Under the pieces are notes generated by a model that ran no database searches, was not told where the DNA came from, and was given only the letters and a program-made list of their open reading frames with translations. 64,000 bases of DNA, taken from the NCBI RefSeq assembly GCF_900166635.1, contig NZ_LT800497.1, forward strand, positions 3,830,344 to 3,894,343, written 5' to 3'. Position 1 is the first letter of the stretch. Every line of letters begins with the position of its first letter. Source of the stretch: Oceanobacillus timonensis (lineage in GTDB: Bacteria > Bacillota > Bacilli > Bacillales > Amphibacillaceae). Of this stretch, positions 18,271-28,232 are shown piece by piece. The position numbers were made by a program, and so were the translations under genes.

Positions 18271-19260
18271 ATGGCGAATATACAGGAAGTTGCAAAACAG
18301 GCAGGAGTTTCTATTGCCACCGTTTCACGCGTTTTAAATAACACATGCAATGTTTCCGAAAAAACACGTTACAAAGTAGAAAAAGCTATCCAAGAATTAA
18401 ATTATGCTCCCAGTATGCTGGGAAGAAACTTACGAAACTCGGAAAGTCGATTACTTCTCGTTCTTATTCACACCTTTTCTAATCCTTACTATACCGAAAT
18501 CATTAACGGTATTGAAGATTATGCCATTGAGAACAACTATCATATTCTGCTTTGCGAAACAGATGGTAATTTACAGCGCGAAGACATATTCCTCAATATG
18601 ATTCGTAATAAGTTGGCAGACGGGATGATTTCCATGAATCCTACCATGCATGTCAATAAACTGAAGGAACTATCAATGTCCCATCCCATCGTGCTTTGCA
18701 GTGACTATTACGAAGATGCAAACATCCCTTATATTGCAATTGATAATACTACTGCTGCTTATCGGGCAGTAAAATATCTAATTACCATGGGAAATAAAAA
18801 AATTGGCTTGATTAATTTTAATGAAGACCTGCTCTATGCAAAACAGCGGCGAATTGGCTTTGAAAAGGCATTAAATGAATTTCAATTACCCATCTGTAAT
18901 GCATGGATTCACCATAGTGAAGGATTGACTTTTCAGGACGGTGTAGAAACAATGCGGCGCATGCTGCGTTCGAAGGATCGTCCTACTGCTATATTTGCCA
19001 TTTCAGATACATTAGCGATTGGAGCCATCAAAGAATTGCACGCCCATGGAATAAAAGTTCCGGAAGAAATGGCCATTATTGGATTTGACAATATTGCTTT
19101 TTCCAGCATGACAACACCTACATTGACAACCGTTTCGCAGCCAACGTATCAAATGGGCTACCGTTCAGCAAAAATGGTCATTGACCGTATTCAAGGGACG
19201 ACCGTTGAAAATATCATCATGGATTATGAGCTAATTATTCGAGAATCGACACTGGGATAG
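18271..19260 (+). CDS. LacI family regulator of the adjoining sugar operon
   Basis: 329 residues from the ATG giving MANIQEVAKQAGVSIATVSRV, with GAAAGAGG upstream; a 12-codon longer frame has no site. The helix-turn-helix is at residues 4-25 and the hinge helix near 50-58 (LGRNLRNSES). The periplasmic-binding-type effector domain follows, with NPYYTEIINGIEDYA, PTAIFAISDTLAIGAI and the C-terminal IIGFDNIAFSSMTTPTLTTV. It sits 11 bp upstream of a dehydrogenase gene, followed by an ABC sugar importer, so it is the likely local repressor and probably autoregulated. The inducer is unknown. Confidence 0.9.
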   Translation: MANIQEVAKQAGVSIATVSRVLNNTCNVSEKTRYKVEKAIQELNYAPSMLGRNLRNSESRLLLVLIHTFSNPYYTEIINGIEDYAIENNYHILLCETDGNLQREDIFLNMIRNKLADGMISMNPTMHVNKLKELSMSHPIVLCSDYYEDANIPYIAIDNTTAAYRAVKYLITMGNKKIGLINFNEDLLYAKQRRIGFEKALNEFQLPICNAWIHHSEGLTFQDGVETMRRMLRSKDRPTAIFAISDTLAIGAIKELHAHGIKVPEEMAIIGFDNIAFSSMTTPTLTTVSQPTYQMGYRSAKMVIDRIQGTTVENIIMDYELIIRESTLG

Positions 19261-19271
19261 GAGGGTTCGAA

Positions 19272-20282
19272 ATGATTGTAGGGATTATTGGTTGCGGATC
19301 GATTACACGTTTCCGGCATGCTCCAGAATATACAGCAAATCCATCTATTGAAGAGATTGTTTTCTATGACAGAAATACCGAACGTGCAAAAGAAATGGTT
19401 CGATTATTCGGTGGAAGAACTGCTTCGTCCCTGGAGGCATTACTTCAAGACGCAACCATTGATGCCATCAGTGACTGCTCTTCGAATGAAGCACATTATT
19501 TTCATACCATAAAAGCTCTAGAAGCCGGCAAGCACGTTCTTTGTGAGAAACCGATTGCTACTACCGTTAAACAGGCAGAAGAAATGGTACTTACAGCGAA
19601 AAAGGCAAAAAAGCTGTTCATGGTTGACCACAATCAACGTTTGACAAAAGCGCATCAAAAAGCACGTGACATCCTTCAAGTAAAAGAGCTTGGTGATATT
19701 TTATCCTTTCAAACCACTTTTGGACATAGTGGTCCGGAAGATTGGGGAGCGACGAAATCAAATGCAACCTGGTTTTTTAAAAAAGACCGTTCTCATTTCG
19801 GAGCAGCAGGCGATTTAGGTATTCATAAACTGGATTTGCTCTTTTATCTGCTGGATGACGAGATAACCGACATTCATTCCTATACAGCCACCTTAGATAA
19901 AACAGATGAAAACAATCGTCCCATTGAAGTAAATGACAATGTTGTCTGTATTTTAAAAACAGAGAAAGGTAGTATTGGCACTGCCACTTTCTCTTGGACT
20001 TATTACGGCGAAGAAAATAACTCTACTACCATTTACTGCCAGAAAGGAATCATAAAGATATACCACAATAAGGAGTACCCGCTCATTATTGAAAAGAAGA
20101 ATGGCGAAAAAGTCTATTATGCTTTAGAAGCGATTCAAACCAACACAAATCAAACAAACTCAGGAATCATCGATGCCTTTATCCATTGTATTCAAACAAA
20201 TGAAAAACCTATTGTCAGCGGAGAAGATGCATTAAAGTCCTTACGACTGCTGGAGGCAATTATCCAGAAAAAGAAGATGTAA
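19272..20282 (+). CDS. Gfo/Idh/MocA family NAD(P)-dependent oxidoreductase
   Basis: 336 residues. The N-terminal Rossmann fold has GIIGCGSITRFRHAPEY. The family motif HVLCEKPIATT (about residues 90-100) holds the catalytic lysine, and GAAGDLGIHKLDLLFYLL (around 176-193) carries the catalytic histidine. These enzymes oxidise hydroxyls of sugars or cyclitols. It is the second gene of a LacI-ABC operon, with the start at GGAGGGTTCGAA-ATG, so it should act on the imported sugar or its product. It is shorter and divergent from the other Gfo/Idh proteins in the window. Substrate unknown. Confidence 0.87.
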   Translation: MIVGIIGCGSITRFRHAPEYTANPSIEEIVFYDRNTERAKEMVRLFGGRTASSLEALLQDATIDAISDCSSNEAHYFHTIKALEAGKHVLCEKPIATTVKQAEEMVLTAKKAKKLFMVDHNQRLTKAHQKARDILQVKELGDILSFQTTFGHSGPEDWGATKSNATWFFKKDRSHFGAAGDLGIHKLDLLFYLLDDEITDIHSYTATLDKTDENNRPIEVNDNVVCILKTEKGSIGTATFSWTYYGEENNSTTIYCQKGIIKIYHNKEYPLIIEKKNGEKVYYALEAIQTNTNQTNSGIIDAFIHCIQTNEKPIVSGEDALKSLRLLEAIIQKKKM

Positions 20283-20488
20283 TGGATTTCATAGAGCAGA
20301 ATATCATGCTGTAGGCCATTTCTCTAATGGTAAAATAATTTTTTCTGCCGCTTATTTGAAGGAAAGGGGGCGTTTCCCGCATCCAATGAACCAGATTTCC
20401 ATATTACCCGCTTAAGCTGACGGTAAACGGTCACTCTATGCTAGATGTAAAGCATTACCTAAAGATGCATAAATCGAGGAGGTTTCCT

Positions 20489-21475
20489 ATGAAGAAAAAA
20501 AGTTTGGGCTTTTTAATAATGGTTTTTCTCATGCTTTTATTGGTTGCTTGTGGGTCGGGAAATGATTCTGGTGAGGCGGCAGAAGATAACGGAAATGACA
20601 GCAAGGAAGCGGAAGAGCAATATAAAATCGGTATTCTTGCTCCAGAAGTAACACATGGCTGGGTTGCTGCAGTTGCTTATCATGCCGAAGAACGCGTAAA
20701 AGAATTAGGCGATCAAGTCGATTATCAAATTCAAACCAGCAGTAATGCGGAACAAATGACTTCCCAATTGGATGATTTAACGACTTGGGGAGCAGATGCC
20801 ATCGTAGCTTTCCCACAATGGGAAGGCATGGAAGTCCCGATTCAAAATGCCATTGACAGTGGGATAACCGTCGTTAACTTTGATATCGCGATTGATGTGG
20901 AAGGCGTTTACCGTGTCGCAGGCGATAATGAAGATATGGGAGTCCAAGGAGCGAATTACATTGTAGATAAAATTGGAGAGGAAGGAAATGTGGTTGTCCT
21001 TGAAGTGCCTTCATCCGGATCGGTATCTGAATTACGAACAAAAGGATTCGAGGAAGCCATGGCAGAAATTGCTCCAGATATGAACCTGATGACATATGCT
21101 ACAGAATTCACGCGGGAAGATGGATTAGCTGACTTCTCCGATATCCTGACTTCTGTTGAGGAGATTGATGCCGTTTATTCGATTGACGACGAGACTTCTG
21201 TCGGTGTCCTGCAGGCAATTCAAGAATCAGGAAGAACAGATATTCAAGTCGTTACCGGCGGTGGTGGCATGCAGGAATATTTTGAAATGATGCCAGAAAA
21301 TGAAGATGTCTGGATTCAATCCGCATTATACAGCCCTATTATGGTAAAAGATGCTGTTGACATCGCAATAGATGTTCTAAATGGCGAAGATGTAGAAGAA
21401 GAGACCATCATTCCAACCACTGTCGTTGACCGGGATAACTATGAAGAATTCCTGGATGAAAATTCACCGTATTAA
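20489..21475 (+). CDS. Sugar ABC transporter substrate-binding lipoprotein
   Basis: 328 residues from the ATG giving MKKKSLGFLIMVFLML, preceded by GAGGAGGTTTCCT. The lipobox LVAC puts the lipidated cysteine at residue 21, followed by an acidic linker. The rest is a ribose/galactose-type (type I periplasmic binding) fold: YKIGILAPEVTHGWVAAVAY, WGADAIVAFPQWEGMEVP and GITVVNFDIAID. It captures sugar outside the membrane for the ATPase and permease encoded next. The 200-bp gap before it, after the dehydrogenase gene, could hold an internal promoter or processing site. Confidence 0.9.
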   Translation: MKKKSLGFLIMVFLMLLLVACGSGNDSGEAAEDNGNDSKEAEEQYKIGILAPEVTHGWVAAVAYHAEERVKELGDQVDYQIQTSSNAEQMTSQLDDLTTWGADAIVAFPQWEGMEVPIQNAIDSGITVVNFDIAIDVEGVYRVAGDNEDMGVQGANYIVDKIGEEGNVVVLEVPSSGSVSELRTKGFEEAMAEIAPDMNLMTYATEFTREDGLADFSDILTSVEEIDAVYSIDDETSVGVLQAIQESGRTDIQVVTGGGGMQEYFEMMPENEDVWIQSALYSPIMVKDAVDIAIDVLNGEDVEEETIIPTTVVDRDNYEEFLDENSPY

Positions 21476-21532
21476 TCCAAAAGGGAGCAGGAGCTCTTGC
21501 TTCCTTTCCATCCATTGCTTCGAGGTGATGAC

Positions 21533-23032
21533 ATGCTTATAGAATTACAAAACATTCAAAAGTCATTTGGTAAAAATCATGTTCTAAAAGATGTTTCCCT
21601 TTCGATTAAAGAAGGCGAAATTTGTGCATTGCTTGGGGAAAATGGCGCCGGAAAATCAACCCTGATGAACATCTTAGGCGGTATTCATCAGCCGGATGCA
21701 GGCTGTATATATGCAGATGGGAAAGAAAGGTCCTTAACCAGCCCCGAGCAGTCCATTAATCTGGGAATCTCCTTTATTCATCAGGAACTAAATTTAATCA
21801 ATGATCTGCCAATCTATGAAAATATGTTTTTAGAAAGTGATTATAAAAAAGGATTCAGACGCGTCCAACACCAGAAAATGATTCAGGAAACAAAGGAAAT
21901 CTTTGAACGCATGCATGTAGATCTTGACCCCCGTACGCTTGTGAAAGATTTGGATGCTTCCTATAAACAAATCATTGAAATCTGTCGTGCGGTTACCATG
22001 AATGCTTCTGTCATTATCATGGACGAACCGACGACATCGCTCACGGATTCTGAAATCGAACGTGTATTTACCATGATGCGGCGTTTACGAGAGCAGCAGG
22101 TCGGTATCGTTTTTATTTCGCATAAATTAAAAGAAGTTATTGAAGTTTGTGACACTTATACTGTACTCCGGGATGGCAAGCTTGTCTCTGAAGGGCTGGT
22201 CAGCGATGTAACAACAAAGGATCTTGCCCGTTTTATGGTAGGCTATGATGTCCGGACCGATCAATTGGTTCAGCAGCGTGACCGCGGCGAAGAAATCTTG
22301 CGCGCAGAAAAGCTAACGTATAACGCAGCTTTTTCCAATATCTCTTTCTCGATTCATCAAGGGGAAGTGGTTGGCTTTACCGGCCTTTTAGGCGACGGAC
22401 GCAGTGAACTGTTTCAATCTATTTTTGGAGCAGATGATATTTCATCCGGAAAACTATTTCTTTACGGAAACGAAATACACATTCATACAACCATGGATGC
22501 TATCAAAAATGGGATTGGGTATCTTCCAAGAAACAGAAAGGAAAACGCCATTATTAAGGATATGGATATTCTTGAGAATAGTGCCATCGCCTCTTGGAAG
22601 AGACATGCAAAATGGGGAATTATCCAAAATGCCATCCATAAAGAAAAGTTAGATGCACTTCGAAAGCAACTTAAGATACGGATGACGGATTCTTCAAACA
22701 GTATCTTGCATCTCTCTGGCGGGAACCAGCAAAAGATTGTTCTAGCTAAATGGCTTTCAACAGACCCACGCATTTTGATTTTAGATAATCCCACGCAAGG
22801 AGTAGACGTTGGGGCGAAAGAAGATATATATGATATTATCCTGCGTTTAGCTGATGAAGGAATCGGGGTCATTATTCTTTCAAGTGAAGCAAATGAGATA
22901 TTAAGACTTTGTAATCGAACGTATGTCATGTATCACGGGCGTCTGCAAGGAGAGCTGGAAGGCGTGGAAATGAATGAACAAGCTATTATGGAATTGGCTA
23001 CAGGCGGTGATGCTTTCATTTCAACGGTTTGA
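21533..23032 (+). CDS. Sugar ABC transporter ATP-binding protein (RbsA/MglA type)
   Basis: 499 residues with two fused ABC domains, the normal CUT2 arrangement. Domain 1 has Walker A GENGAGKST (about residue 36) and Walker B VIIMDEPTTSLTD; the signature region is LDASYKQIIEICRAV. Domain 2 has the degenerate Walker A GLLGDGRSE, signature LSGGNQQKIVLAKWL and Walker B ILILDNPTQGVDVGAK. It powers uptake through the permease at 23129. The start is the ATG after CGAGGTGATGAC; a longer in-frame reading is not supported. Confidence 0.93.
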   Translation: MLIELQNIQKSFGKNHVLKDVSLSIKEGEICALLGENGAGKSTLMNILGGIHQPDAGCIYADGKERSLTSPEQSINLGISFIHQELNLINDLPIYENMFLESDYKKGFRRVQHQKMIQETKEIFERMHVDLDPRTLVKDLDASYKQIIEICRAVTMNASVIIMDEPTTSLTDSEIERVFTMMRRLREQQVGIVFISHKLKEVIEVCDTYTVLRDGKLVSEGLVSDVTTKDLARFMVGYDVRTDQLVQQRDRGEEILRAEKLTYNAAFSNISFSIHQGEVVGFTGLLGDGRSELFQSIFGADDISSGKLFLYGNEIHIHTTMDAIKNGIGYLPRNRKENAIIKDMDILENSAIASWKRHAKWGIIQNAIHKEKLDALRKQLKIRMTDSSNSILHLSGGNQQKIVLAKWLSTDPRILILDNPTQGVDVGAKEDIYDIILRLADEGIGVIILSSEANEILRLCNRTYVMYHGRLQGELEGVEMNEQAIMELATGGDAFISTV

Positions 23033-23128
23033 TTCAACCAGATCACCATTATCCAGCCAATAGCTAACAACAGCAGCTGTCCCGCTGTATCGGTTTCTTT
23101 TATTCCGTAACGAAAAGGGGTGTACCTT

Positions 23129-24175
23129 TTGGTAGAAAAAAGCAGGAGTCATTTTCACTCATTTATCACTTGGTTTAAACATCGATGGTCCACCAGCCCA
23201 TTATTTAGTATTTTTATAGCGCTGATTGTTATGATTATCTTACAAACGATTGTATTGGGTTTTGACTACCCTTCATTTGGCGAATGGTTTACTTCCTGGA
23301 TCAATAACTGGATTAATATTTTGCGGAACAATGCCAGTGTAGCCATTATTGCGCTTGGAATGACGTTTGTTATTATGACAGGCGGTATCGATTTAGCGGT
23401 GGGGGCAACACTTGTAGCAACAGGGGCACTGACGATGACGTTGCTTGATGTTGGAACAAGCGGTCTCTTACATTCTATCGGTATCTCTGGATGGCTCGCT
23501 ATTCTGGTAACGATCCTGCTTGTTATTCTTTTTGGCTATTTACTTGGTTCCCTCATCGGGGTGACGGTCACACGAGGAATGGTGCCGCCTTTCATTGCCA
23601 CCTTAGGAGCAATGATGGTCTTCCGCAGCGTAACACAGCATTTCATGCAAGGTTCCGCTCCACGTGTCCCTGCTGAATTTTTACAAATTGCCAACTTTAA
23701 AATCGGAGACTATATGATTATGCCTATTATTTACTGGGCTATCATCGCGGCAATACTGTATTATATTTCTAAAAACACTACCTTTGGAAGACAGATTATC
23801 GCAGTCGGTTCCAATGAAAGAGCAGCCAGGCTCTCCGGAATTAATGTGAAACAAGTGAAATACCGCGTTTATGCCTTATCCGGAATGCTGGTAGCCATTG
23901 CTGCTATTATTCAAGTTTCCCGGATTGGTTCGATGGATTTTGCTGGATCAGGGCGTGGTATGGAAATGGATGCCATTGCCGCGGCAGTTGTGGGAGGTAC
24001 AAGTATGATGGGCGGAAGGGGTTTTATTCTCGGAACCGTTTACGGGGTGTTAATTATATCTGTGCTGAACAATCTGCTTAATCTCTTCGGAGTCCCTCCA
24101 TTGCTCCGTGATGCGTTTAAAGGAATAATTGTCATTGCAGCTGTGCTGTTACAGCGAAAGGAAAAAACCGCATGA
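23129..24175 (+). CDS. Sugar ABC transporter permease (RbsC type)
   Basis: About 348 residues with eight to ten transmembrane helices. It carries the CUT2 permease signatures GMTFVIMTGGIDLAVGATLV (about residues 83-102), SNERAARLSGINVKQVKY (the ATPase-coupling loop) and AIAAAVVGGTSMMGGRG. The likely start is TTG at 23129, eight bases after AAAGGGG; the alternative GTG at 23120 overlaps that site. Only one permease gene exists, so a homodimer is expected. Its stop codon lies inside the terminator stem. Confidence 0.92.
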   Translation: MVEKSRSHFHSFITWFKHRWSTSPLFSIFIALIVMIILQTIVLGFDYPSFGEWFTSWINNWINILRNNASVAIIALGMTFVIMTGGIDLAVGATLVATGALTMTLLDVGTSGLLHSIGISGWLAILVTILLVILFGYLLGSLIGVTVTRGMVPPFIATLGAMMVFRSVTQHFMQGSAPRVPAEFLQIANFKIGDYMIMPIIYWAIIAAILYYISKNTTFGRQIIAVGSNERAARLSGINVKQVKYRVYALSGMLVAIAAIIQVSRIGSMDFAGSGRGMEMDAIAAAVVGGTSMMGGRGFILGTVYGVLIISVLNNLLNLFGVPPLLRDAFKGIIVIAAVLLQRKEKTA

Positions 24176-24192
24176 CTCTTGTCATGCGGTTT
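24165..24192. terminator. Bidirectional terminator between the ABC operon and LxxG protein gene
   Basis: A 12-bp perfect stem, aaaccgcatgac (24165-24176) with gtcatgcggttt (24181-24192), and a four-base loop. On the minus strand it is followed by six T. It includes the permease stop codon on the plus strand. Confidence 0.85.
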
Positions 24193-24198
24193 CCTTCA

Positions 24199-26004
24199 TT
24201 AAAACAAATTCATTAATTTATCCCAAAACCCTTCGTCCTCTTCCTCTTCTTCTACATCTTCTGTATCTTCTTCCGGCTGAATACTGTCTGTTTGAATCAC
24301 AAACTGAACCGAGTTGGTAATATCATCATTGTCTTCAGATACAAAAGATACTGGATCAAAATCGGATTTATCATATTGCGAAATCATCTTATCAATTTCT
24401 TCCTGCATCTCATCAGGAATATTTTGTGTAGCATCATACAACTCACTGGTTCCATCCTGTAATTCATCAGCGCCATTAGCAAGTTCGCTCGAACCTGATG
24501 CAGATTCGCTAATTCCATTATGAATGTCCGCATAAGAAGTACTGAGTTCACCTACTCCATTCGTATAGGAAACCAGCCCTTCATGGAATTGATTATAATT
24601 GTCTGCCATCGTATCGACACTTGTTATAAATTCATCCAGCCCTTCATCAATATTTATTTCTCCAACAGACTGGTCTAATTCATCGGCAAAATCACGGACA
24701 TTATTGGCAATATCACTGGTAGAAGTTTGAAATTCATCCAGTGTCGGTTCCACGGCATCAAACGATTCCACGGATTCATTATAGACAGCTAAGGCATCTT
24801 GAGCAGCTTCATAGGTACCAATCAATTCATCAACCATCTCTGAATCCAGCTCACTATCATATAATGCCTGGTAATCCTCCTCAGTCAGTGTTGCTTCCGG
24901 TATGTCATCCATAGCTGTTTTTAATGCTTCTTTCGCATCCCCATATCCTGCTGACAATGTATCCAATTCGTCAGCTAAGTTTTCCATCTCTGAAGCCATA
25001 CCTGACGCAGCTTCTGTCATACTACTTAATTCTTCTATTCCATCCACGCCTGTAAATTGGCCAACTTCCTCTTGTACAGACTGAAATGCATTATTTATTT
25101 CTTCCGACGCACCCGTTAATTCACCACTGGAATTATTCAACTCATTTAAACCATCTTGAAATTCAGAAGAACCATTTTCTAAATCACTTAAACCGCCGGA
25201 CAATCCGCTGACTCCATCACCAAGCTCACCTACACCTTGATTAATGTCAGCAATCGCATCAGTTAAACTCTGAAATTCTTCTGTAAGAGAATCCGTGTCG
25301 GGCCCGTCAACAGAAAAGGATGATGGCAATGCGGAAATTTCCATCCCTTCCATCTCAAATTGGTCTGTATCTGCATGAATGGTCAATGTTTCCGTCTCTC
25401 CCGGCATCACGGTAAATGCTATCTGTTGATCTTTTCCTGAACTGGCGATCGTTGCATCTTCCGCTTCCACATTATAGAAATAGTCCGTATTAAGCGGCTG
25501 GGATATTTGCAGCATGTAATTGTCAAAGAAGACATTCTCTTCAGCTTCTTCATTTTCTTCCACTTCTATTTCAATGTCTACCGAACCTGACTCGCCAATT
25601 ACCTCCTGTGGATCGACTTCTTCTCCATCTAAATAATAGTGAATGGAAAAATTCCAAGGTAATTCCCGCGAAAGGTTTCCCTGATAATAAAAATTATCTT
25701 CTGTTGCTTCCATACGAATTTTATCTCCGTCTTGCTCCATTTCCCCCGTATCCGTTAAGTTTTTGATCGATTCATAGTTGCCATAGTCTTCTATAATCCC
25801 TGTCTGATTAAGTTCAAATCCATTGACAACATAGATATTTTCTAATGTGCCGCCCGTTGCTAAATTCGCGTAGATAACCTCATTCTTTTCTTCCACTTCC
25901 GCTTCTTCATCTGTATCGTCTGAAGACGCCGCAAAGGCTGTATTCATCCATGGAATAAAGAATAGAGCCAATGTGAGCCAAATCCATTTAGTTGTTGTCT
26001 TCAT
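24199..26004 (-). CDS. Secreted LxxG-repeat protein, partner of the MMPL exporter
   Basis: 601 very acidic residues. A signal peptide (MKTTTKWIWLTLALFFIPWM, cleaved near AFAA) leads to a beta-rich N-terminal region (about 40-235) and then a long helical repeat region (about 240-560). There, heptads such as GVSGLSGGLSDLENG, GANELQDGTSEL and LANGADELQDG repeat, the pattern known from YhgE/Pip and related Gram-positive envelope proteins. The C-terminus is a cluster of E and D ending in FWDKLMNLF, with no clear membrane anchor. It overlaps the MMPL gene by 17 bp and has its own AAGGAGGAAAAAC site, so the two are co-expressed and likely act together outside the membrane. Confidence 0.8.
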   Translation of the reverse strand: MKTTTKWIWLTLALFFIPWMNTAFAASSDDTDEEAEVEEKNEVIYANLATGGTLENIYVVNGFELNQTGIIEDYGNYESIKNLTDTGEMEQDGDKIRMEATEDNFYYQGNLSRELPWNFSIHYYLDGEEVDPQEVIGESGSVDIEIEVEENEEAEENVFFDNYMLQISQPLNTDYFYNVEAEDATIASSGKDQQIAFTVMPGETETLTIHADTDQFEMEGMEISALPSSFSVDGPDTDSLTEEFQSLTDAIADINQGVGELGDGVSGLSGGLSDLENGSSEFQDGLNELNNSSGELTGASEEINNAFQSVQEEVGQFTGVDGIEELSSMTEAASGMASEMENLADELDTLSAGYGDAKEALKTAMDDIPEATLTEEDYQALYDSELDSEMVDELIGTYEAAQDALAVYNESVESFDAVEPTLDEFQTSTSDIANNVRDFADELDQSVGEINIDEGLDEFITSVDTMADNYNQFHEGLVSYTNGVGELSTSYADIHNGISESASGSSELANGADELQDGTSELYDATQNIPDEMQEEIDKMISQYDKSDFDPVSFVSEDNDDITNSVQFVIQTDSIQPEEDTEDVEEEEEDEGFWDKLMNLF

Positions 26005-28063
26005 GTTTTTCCTCCTTGCGAAACTTCATTCCTAACGATGTCTTTTGTAGCAAAGTATCACTGTATACAAGTAATGCAGGCAGTAAAGTGATAACAAGAA
26101 TAAATGCCAAGAGTGCTCCTCTTCCTAACAGTAAGCCGATAGAACCGACAACTGGATTGGAAGAAGTCATCCATAAAACAAATCCGACGATGGATAAAAT
26201 GGATGCCGAAACGGCAATGGAGAAAATTTTATCATCCAATGTCATTTTGATTGCCTTCCATTTTGGCATATATCTTCTATAATTTTTATATGTTTCCGTT
26301 AATAATATCGCATAATCGACCGTTGCCGCCAGCTGTACCGTACTAACTATCAGATAACCGATAAAAACCAGCGGAGTGCCTGTGAAATATGGAATAGCCA
26401 AGTTCATCCAGACCGCTGCCTGAATAACCAGCAGTAATACAATCGGGAAAGAAATGGAACGGAAATTAAATAACAGCACAATCCCTACTCCAAGAATCGT
26501 TAACAGATTCACCAGCTGGTTATCCTGGGAAACGATCTCCTTCATGTCATACAGAGACGCACTTTCTCCTAATGCAACTGCTTCCTCTCCATAATAGGAA
26601 GAAGCAATATCCCGCACATCTTCCACAATAGCAAAAGGAAGATCTCCCTCAGTTCCTGCTTCAGTATTCACAATAATCCGGCTGTAATGTTCAGACAGAA
26701 ATTGTTCCGTCGCCTCTTCATCTAAAAAGTCCTGCGGGATGACACTGCCAACCATGGTTGCATAGCTGATGACAGAGGACACCTGATTGACATCTTCCAA
26801 ATTTTGAACCATTTCCTGTTCCTTTCCAACGTCATTGTTCGGAACAAGTAATACGATAGAAGTTGACTCCCCGAAACTTTCTTCAATTTGTCTTATATCC
26901 GCTCCGAGGCGTGTATCCTCCGGCGTTTCTCCCATTCCATATGTGAATGTTGTACTGCTTTGTGCCAAAAAGCTCGGAACAAGCAGAAGAAATACTAAAA
27001 TCAGGACAGGCAACCTTAATTTCAACAGTTTTTTTCCTAAACCTTCAAAACGCGCTGGTATAAATGGACGGTGCTGCGTACGGTCAATCCAGCGATAAAA
27101 TACAAGGGTAAAGGCTGGCAGGAAAATCATGACACTGATTAAGCTTAAAATGATTCCTTTTACTAGGTTTAACCCTAAGTCAGATCCAATTTCAAAACGC
27201 ATAAATAATAACGCCGCAAACCCGAAAATCGTGGTCAGAGAACTAGCGCCGATAACCGGCCATGACTCTTTCATAGCTGATTTCATCGCAGCTTCCGGTT
27301 TATAATCCTTATTCCGGTAATCTTGAAAACTATGCAATAAGAAGATCGCATAATCCAAAGATACGGCAAGCTGCAATATCGGGGCTACCGATTGGGTGAC
27401 AAACGAAATCTCTCCAATAAATATGTTTGTTCCTAAGTTAATTAAAACAGAAACACCGATAGCTGTTAGGAAAAACACTGGTTCCATCCATGAGCTTGTA
27501 GACAGAATCAGGATAATGATAATAATCGGCACGAGAAGCGCTGCAGCATACATGCTCTCTGTCCCGGTCATTTCCTGCTCTGTCGCGGTATTCACTGCTT
27601 CACCGGAAACAGCATTTTCTTCGCCAATCAAGTCATAAATAGCATTGGTAGCATCCACTTCTTCTCCGTTAGCAATCGTAACAGAAAAAAGAGCATTGTC
27701 ATCTTTATAATAGGTCTCCACCGTATCTGTATCCGAAACTTCAATCGGTGTCTGGATATCCATCACATCATCCAGCCAGAGAACTTCTGTTACACCATCT
27801 ATCGCATCTAGCGCTTCTTTATATTCCATCGCTTCCTGAATCGAGACATCCCCGACTAGAACTCTTGCATTTGCGATGCCACTATCAAATTCTTCTTCCA
27901 TTATTTCTAAAGCCTGTGTCGATTCTGCTTCATCCGGCAGATAATCCTGCATATCGTAATTCACATCAACAAACAGTATTCCTGCCAAGGAAAGAATCAT
28001 AAGTGTTATAAAAATGGTTACAATTGTTTTCTTAAAACGAATAATTAAATTTGCCACAGTCAT
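25988..28063 (-). CDS. MMPL/RND family exporter
   Basis: 691 residues with twelve predicted transmembrane helices in two halves: one N-terminal helix, a large extracellular loop (about 35-165), five helices, then the same again. Typical sequences are ILQLAVSLDYAIFLLHSFQDYR (around 228-249) and TVQLAATVDYAILLTETYKNYR (around 567-588), the paired proton-relay helices with SLDYA and TVDYA. MMPL proteins export lipids, siderophores or toxic compounds using the proton gradient. The start may be the ATG given or a GTG two codons inside, which lies better relative to GAGGA. A divergent TetR gene is the likely regulator. Confidence 0.88.
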   Translation of the reverse strand: MTVANLIIRFKKTIVTIFITLMILSLAGILFVDVNYDMQDYLPDEAESTQALEIMEEEFDSGIANARVLVGDVSIQEAMEYKEALDAIDGVTEVLWLDDVMDIQTPIEVSDTDTVETYYKDDNALFSVTIANGEEVDATNAIYDLIGEENAVSGEAVNTATEQEMTGTESMYAAALLVPIIIIILILSTSSWMEPVFFLTAIGVSVLINLGTNIFIGEISFVTQSVAPILQLAVSLDYAIFLLHSFQDYRNKDYKPEAAMKSAMKESWPVIGASSLTTIFGFAALLFMRFEIGSDLGLNLVKGIILSLISVMIFLPAFTLVFYRWIDRTQHRPFIPARFEGLGKKLLKLRLPVLILVFLLLVPSFLAQSSTTFTYGMGETPEDTRLGADIRQIEESFGESTSIVLLVPNNDVGKEQEMVQNLEDVNQVSSVISYATMVGSVIPQDFLDEEATEQFLSEHYSRIIVNTEAGTEGDLPFAIVEDVRDIASSYYGEEAVALGESASLYDMKEIVSQDNQLVNLLTILGVGIVLLFNFRSISFPIVLLLVIQAAVWMNLAIPYFTGTPLVFIGYLIVSTVQLAATVDYAILLTETYKNYRRYMPKWKAIKMTLDDKIFSIAVSASILSIVGFVLWMTSSNPVVGSIGLLLGRGALLAFILVITLLPALLVYSDTLLQKTSLGMKFRKEEKHEDNN

Positions 28064-28160
28064 TCCTCACTACCTTGCTGATTTCATTCATATAATTTAT
28101 TATTATAAAGACACACTGTCAGTTAGACAACAAACAGTTGCATAAAATATGTACGTTCCA

Positions 28161-28183
28161 CAACAAAAATCTATGATTTGTTG
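28161..28183. promoter_or_regulatory. Candidate TetR operator
   Basis: In the 170-bp region between the divergent MMPL and TetR genes, caacaaa (28161-28167) and tttgttg (28177-28183) form an inverted repeat. A second, imperfect dyad (actgt...acagt) lies about 40 bases to the left. Position and symmetry suit an operator for the TetR protein; not proven. Confidence 0.3.
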
Positions 28184-28232
28184 GATAACAGCTAAAATTT
28201 CATACTTTGTTCATAAAAGGAGTTAATCAATC

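Noticed and set aside
24300..25300. LxxG-repeat protein as a phage tape-measure protein
   Set aside because: It has a signal peptide and overlaps an MMPL exporter gene; there are no phage genes nearby.
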